Assembly (NCBI GenBank): GCA_012519815.1
Contig: JAAYPM010000006.1
Location: forward strand, 1 to 47,088
Reading direction: 5' to 3'
DNA from: Bacteroidales bacterium
GTDB taxonomy: Bacteria; Bacteroidota; Bacteroidia; Bacteroidales; UBA1715
DNA length: 47,088 nucleotides
In this document: one piece after another, positions 44,135-47,088 of the stretch
Position numbering within the stretch: the stretch's first letter is position 1
Layout: every line of letters starts with the position of its first letter
Program-made: the position numbers and the translations under genes
Notes under the pieces: model-generated
What the model was told of the DNA's origin: nothing
Seen by the model: only the letters and a program-made list of their open reading frames with translations
Database searches by the model: none

Positions 44135-46717
44135 ATGAAACAATTTGTACAATTCTTTTATATTCCAACTATTATTGTTTTTTTATTTGTGTTTGGACTC
44201 ATGAATTGTGCACGTGAATCTCGTCCTACTGGTGGACCAATTGACACTCTTGCTCCTGTAGTAATTCGCGAAAAACCTCATAATAATGCAACACTTGTTC
44301 GTCCCTCGAAAATAAAGATTGTGTTTGATGAAAAAATTCAATTAAATTCTGGTAAGGAAACGTGCTTAATTTCGCCTTTTTTTGAAACACCTCCTAATAT
44401 TACTGCACGTAAAAAAAAGCTTATTATACATCTTAAAAAACATCCATTAGAAGATAATACCACATACACATTTAATTTTTCAAATGCTATTAAAGATGTG
44501 CACGAAGGAACTGCTATAGAACAATATGTATATGCGTTTTCTACAGGACAAAGCATAGATTCTCTTAAAATACAAGGCTCTGTTCGTGTTGCAGAAACCA
44601 ATGAAATTCCTGGAAATTGCCATGTGCTTTTATATGCATATAATGAAACATTTTCGGATTCTTCGATATATGTTTCTATGCCAACATATACCACAAAAGT
44701 AAGTGAACAAGGTACATTTATGTTTTCTAATATTCAACAAGGAACGTATGCTATATATGCAATAGTTGATAAAAATAAGGATTTTCGATACTCTCCACAA
44801 GCACAAGAATTAATAGCTTTTCTTGACACTTTGATTGTGCCCGAAGCACGGATATTATCGGATACTGTTCGTGTTCCTATTTCTAAGAAAAATGCTGTTT
44901 TACACACGAAACAGGCTGATAGCCTTGCACATCATATACATACAGATTCTCTTTTGGACACAACATTGTTATCTGAAAAAGATACTTTTTATATACAAAC
45001 TCGCACCCATTTTTTTCCTGATAATATACAATTAAATTTATTTACTAATCAACCACATACACAATCAATTCGTTCTCGTTCTCGTGTTTCTCCTTATTTA
45101 TACACGCTTGCATTTTCGCTTCCAATTACTGAAAATTCTTTCCGCATATCTTCAAATCATTTTGCGTCAAATGCATATTCTTTTGAGGTGTTGCCTTCGC
45201 AAGATAGTGTGCTTATTTGGTTACACGACACCACGCTTATATATGCAGATAGTGCTCAATTAATTCTTTCTCATGCTCAAAAAAACAATACATATACCGA
45301 CACCGTTTTTTTGATGAAAAGCAAAGATATGCCTGCACGTTTAGAATTTTCTGATGCTCCTAAATCAACACATACGGTATTTCCTTATGATACCATTACT
45401 GTTCATGCTTCTCGTCCACTTAAAACCATGCATACTCATGCACGCCTGTTTATGGTTAAAGACACAATAGCATTGCAAGATTCGTATGGTAATTATATTG
45501 ACACTGCACATATACACAACGAACATATTCGTCAGCAAGCCCCTATTACAAAGCCGTTTATACCAAAATATTATTATGAATCGCAACAAATTATTAATCA
45601 AAATATAGGAAATGGACGTTTTGCCTTATATTTCAGCAAACCGTTTGATATACATCAAATTTCAATACGTCTTGCTGAATATCCTGATTTGCAAAATTGG
45701 TATATTGCTGAGGTTGATTCTACAACAAATTCTTTATTATGTTGGATTACTGATACGCGAGCAGCAAGGCTTAAAAATCCTATTATGACAGTTACGTATA
45801 AAGATAAAGAGATTGAAAAAGAACAAATTATTTCGTTTTCTACCATATTTTCACAAACAGAACGATACCGAAATCACCGTCCACCACGACCTATACCGTT
45901 TATTCACGACTACCAAAAACAAGCATTATTTATACATAATGTAATAGAAATTATATGGAATAACCCAATACAAGAATTTTCTGATAGTTTATTTGTATTG
46001 TATGATGCGACTGATAGTCTTAAAAAGAATTGCATTACAAACATTCAGTTATCGCCTCACTCTAAACGCACACTTTACATATATCATAGTGCAGATATTG
46101 CTAAAAATTATGTACTTACACTCCAAAAAAATGCAATACGTGATATATATGCACATGAAAACAAAGAATTTTCGACAACAATAGCAACACAAAAACTTGT
46201 GAATGTATCACATTACACACCCGTTCCTTGCGAATATAATTTACATGAAAATAATAGAACATATTCTGTAACAGCCAATTGGGAGCCGCAAACAAACTAT
46301 CAACTTATATTTCCACATGCCGCTGCCGAAGATATATATGGAGCAGTTTCTGATTCACTTTGCATACAGATTAACTGTCCAAAATTAAATACATACGGTT
46401 CCTTAATTATTGAAATTGACAGTATTAACACGCAAGAACATTATCTATTTGAATTGCGAAAAAAAGGAGCTTCGGAATCTGAAGTTGTAACGCAAGTATA
46501 TCAAAATACGGGTTCAATTACATTTACGCATTTAACAGCCGATGAATATACCCTTTCATGTGTGTTAGATACAAACAAAAATGGATTATGGGACACTGGT
46601 TCTCTTGAACAAAAACAACAAGCCGAAATTCGTATATTTTTCCCTGATAAAATTCAAATAAAAGCAAACTGGGAAAATAGAATTTCGTGGAATATTCAAA
46701 AACAACTACAACAATAA
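44135..46717 (+). CDS. Large lipoprotein with Ig-like domains
   Basis: The 860-residue product from ATG 44135 (MKQFVQFFYI) is a lipoprotein with lipobox ending at LMNC. After a short linker (SRPTGGPIDTLAPVV) comes an Ig-like Big_5-type domain (about residues 40-140). The rest is beta-rich and ends in a region with EYTLSCVLDTNKNGLWDTGS, typical of a group of long Bacteroidota Ig-like lipoproteins whose function is not known. The N-terminal CARESRPTGGP segment is common in this group. I see no catalytic motif. The gene is followed after 24 bases by the cut hypothetical gene, so they may share a transcript. Confidence 0.8.
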   Translation: MKQFVQFFYIPTIIVFLFVFGLMNCARESRPTGGPIDTLAPVVIREKPHNNATLVRPSKIKIVFDEKIQLNSGKETCLISPFFETPPNITARKKKLIIHLKKHPLEDNTTYTFNFSNAIKDVHEGTAIEQYVYAFSTGQSIDSLKIQGSVRVAETNEIPGNCHVLLYAYNETFSDSSIYVSMPTYTTKVSEQGTFMFSNIQQGTYAIYAIVDKNKDFRYSPQAQELIAFLDTLIVPEARILSDTVRVPISKKNAVLHTKQADSLAHHIHTDSLLDTTLLSEKDTFYIQTRTHFFPDNIQLNLFTNQPHTQSIRSRSRVSPYLYTLAFSLPITENSFRISSNHFASNAYSFEVLPSQDSVLIWLHDTTLIYADSAQLILSHAQKNNTYTDTVFLMKSKDMPARLEFSDAPKSTHTVFPYDTITVHASRPLKTMHTHARLFMVKDTIALQDSYGNYIDTAHIHNEHIRQQAPITKPFIPKYYYESQQIINQNIGNGRFALYFSKPFDIHQISIRLAEYPDLQNWYIAEVDSTTNSLLCWITDTRAARLKNPIMTVTYKDKEIEKEQIISFSTIFSQTERYRNHRPPRPIPFIHDYQKQALFIHNVIEIIWNNPIQEFSDSLFVLYDATDSLKKNCITNIQLSPHSKRTLYIYHSADIAKNYVLTLQKNAIRDIYAHENKEFSTTIATQKLVNVSHYTPVPCEYNLHENNRTYSVTANWEPQTNYQLIFPHAAAEDIYGAVSDSLCIQINCPKLNTYGSLIIEIDSINTQEHYLFELRKKGASESEVVTQVYQNTGSITFTHLTADEYTLSCVLDTNKNGLWDTGSLEQKQQAEIRIFFPDKIQIKANWENRISWNIQKQLQQ

Positions 46718-46741
46718 ATATTGTTTTTTACATACACATGT

Positions 46742-47088
46742 ATGAGCAGTTTATTTTATTTTAATCCTACAAGCGAATTAGAAATCGCGAATGAATATCC
46801 ATATTATACAGCCTCAAAACATATTGAATTATTTAAAAAATCACTGTCAATTGTTCCAATATATATAGCACATGCAGACGATTACATTCTTATTGATGGT
46901 GAATATCCAACAACATTTATTACACAATTACGTGCCTATGGGTGGCACATTCCACATATTATTACACAAAAAAACATTGCTCGTCTTAAAGGACTCACAT
47001 TCAGTTCTTTTGAGCCATGGGGTTGGAGTCCGTCTGTGATAAAGAACATAGAAAACCTACAAATGAGCAATGATTTTCGCATTTCTCA
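46742..47088 (+). CDS. Conserved hypothetical protein, 5' part only (cut by window end)
   Basis: An ATG at 46742 opens a frame that runs off the right edge: 115 complete codons are visible. The N-terminus MSSLFYFNPTSELEIANEYP is close to a FNP-x-x-x-L-E-I-AN pattern I recall at the start of Bacteroidota conserved hypotheticals, followed by PYYTASKHIELFKKSLSIVP. There is no signal peptide, so it should be cytoplasmic. The function of that group is unknown to me. It is 24 bases after the Ig-like lipoprotein. Confidence 0.75.
   Translation, partial: MSSLFYFNPTSELEIANEYPYYTASKHIELFKKSLSIVPIYIAHADDYILIDGEYPTTFITQLRAYGWHIPHIITQKNIARLKGLTFSSFEPWGWSPSVIKNIENLQMSNDFRIS

Overview
The window is AT-rich DNA from a member of the Bacteroidota. 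The evidence is the gene content and local gene order: rsfS-ftsH-LUD-cdsA-psd, HU-CCDC81/SPOR, YfhO, DUF6427 next to purD, a DUF4369-type lipoprotein, and an F0F1 operon without beta and epsilon. Promoter-like boxes of the form TAnnTTTG and the scarcity of clear Shine-Dalgarno sites agree with this. It encodes part of the futalosine route to menaquinone (mqnA, mqnB) and DXP reductoisomerase for isoprenoids. I cannot place it below phylum from the sequence alone; an uncultured Bacteroidales-like lineage is a guess.

Layout. Positions 1-224 hold the broken 5' end of an IS982-like insertion sequence. Next is a large secreted protein with two GH26-like catalytic domains (327-3299, minus). A plus-strand block carries a conserved secreted protein, ruvB, a soluble hybrid histidine kinase and ruvC (3778-9045). 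Between ruvC and an outer-membrane barrel gene lies a small accessory patch (about 9096-10365): a two-frame coding remnant that may come from a type III restriction subunit, an intact DUF1016/YhcG PDDEXK nuclease and a 34-codon ORF. Then come ubiX, a YfhO-family membrane protein and a flippase (10976-15584), followed by minus-strand thyA-folA.

The ATP synthase operon atpBEFHAG (17061-22035) has a 15-bp stem plus T-run hairpin between atpE and atpF, and ends in a shared terminator facing glnS. folB, a Spy-like protein and a proton-dependent peptide transporter follow. A minus-strand gene string, rsfS-ftsH-LUD-cdsA-psd-mqnA-HU/SPOR (33489 down to 27073), joins protein quality control, phospholipid synthesis and menaquinone synthesis.

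From 33741 to 36870 there is a redox-flavoured patch: mqnB translationally coupled to a MauE-thioredoxin fusion, a DUF4369-like lipoprotein lacking the usual thioredoxin domain, tRNA-Ser(UGA) with a clean promoter and terminator, and a thioredoxin lipoprotein. The right part holds lolD-like, M23 peptidase, dxr, rseP and a Gdx-like SMR transporter, then purD-DUF6427 on the minus strand, a long Ig-like lipoprotein and a gene cut by the window edge.

Most of the window is conserved housekeeping. I do not see a complete new multigene system. The places most worth a second look are the decayed DUF1016 patch, the atpE/atpF hairpin, the redox patch around tRNA-Ser, and the tandem GH26-like protein.
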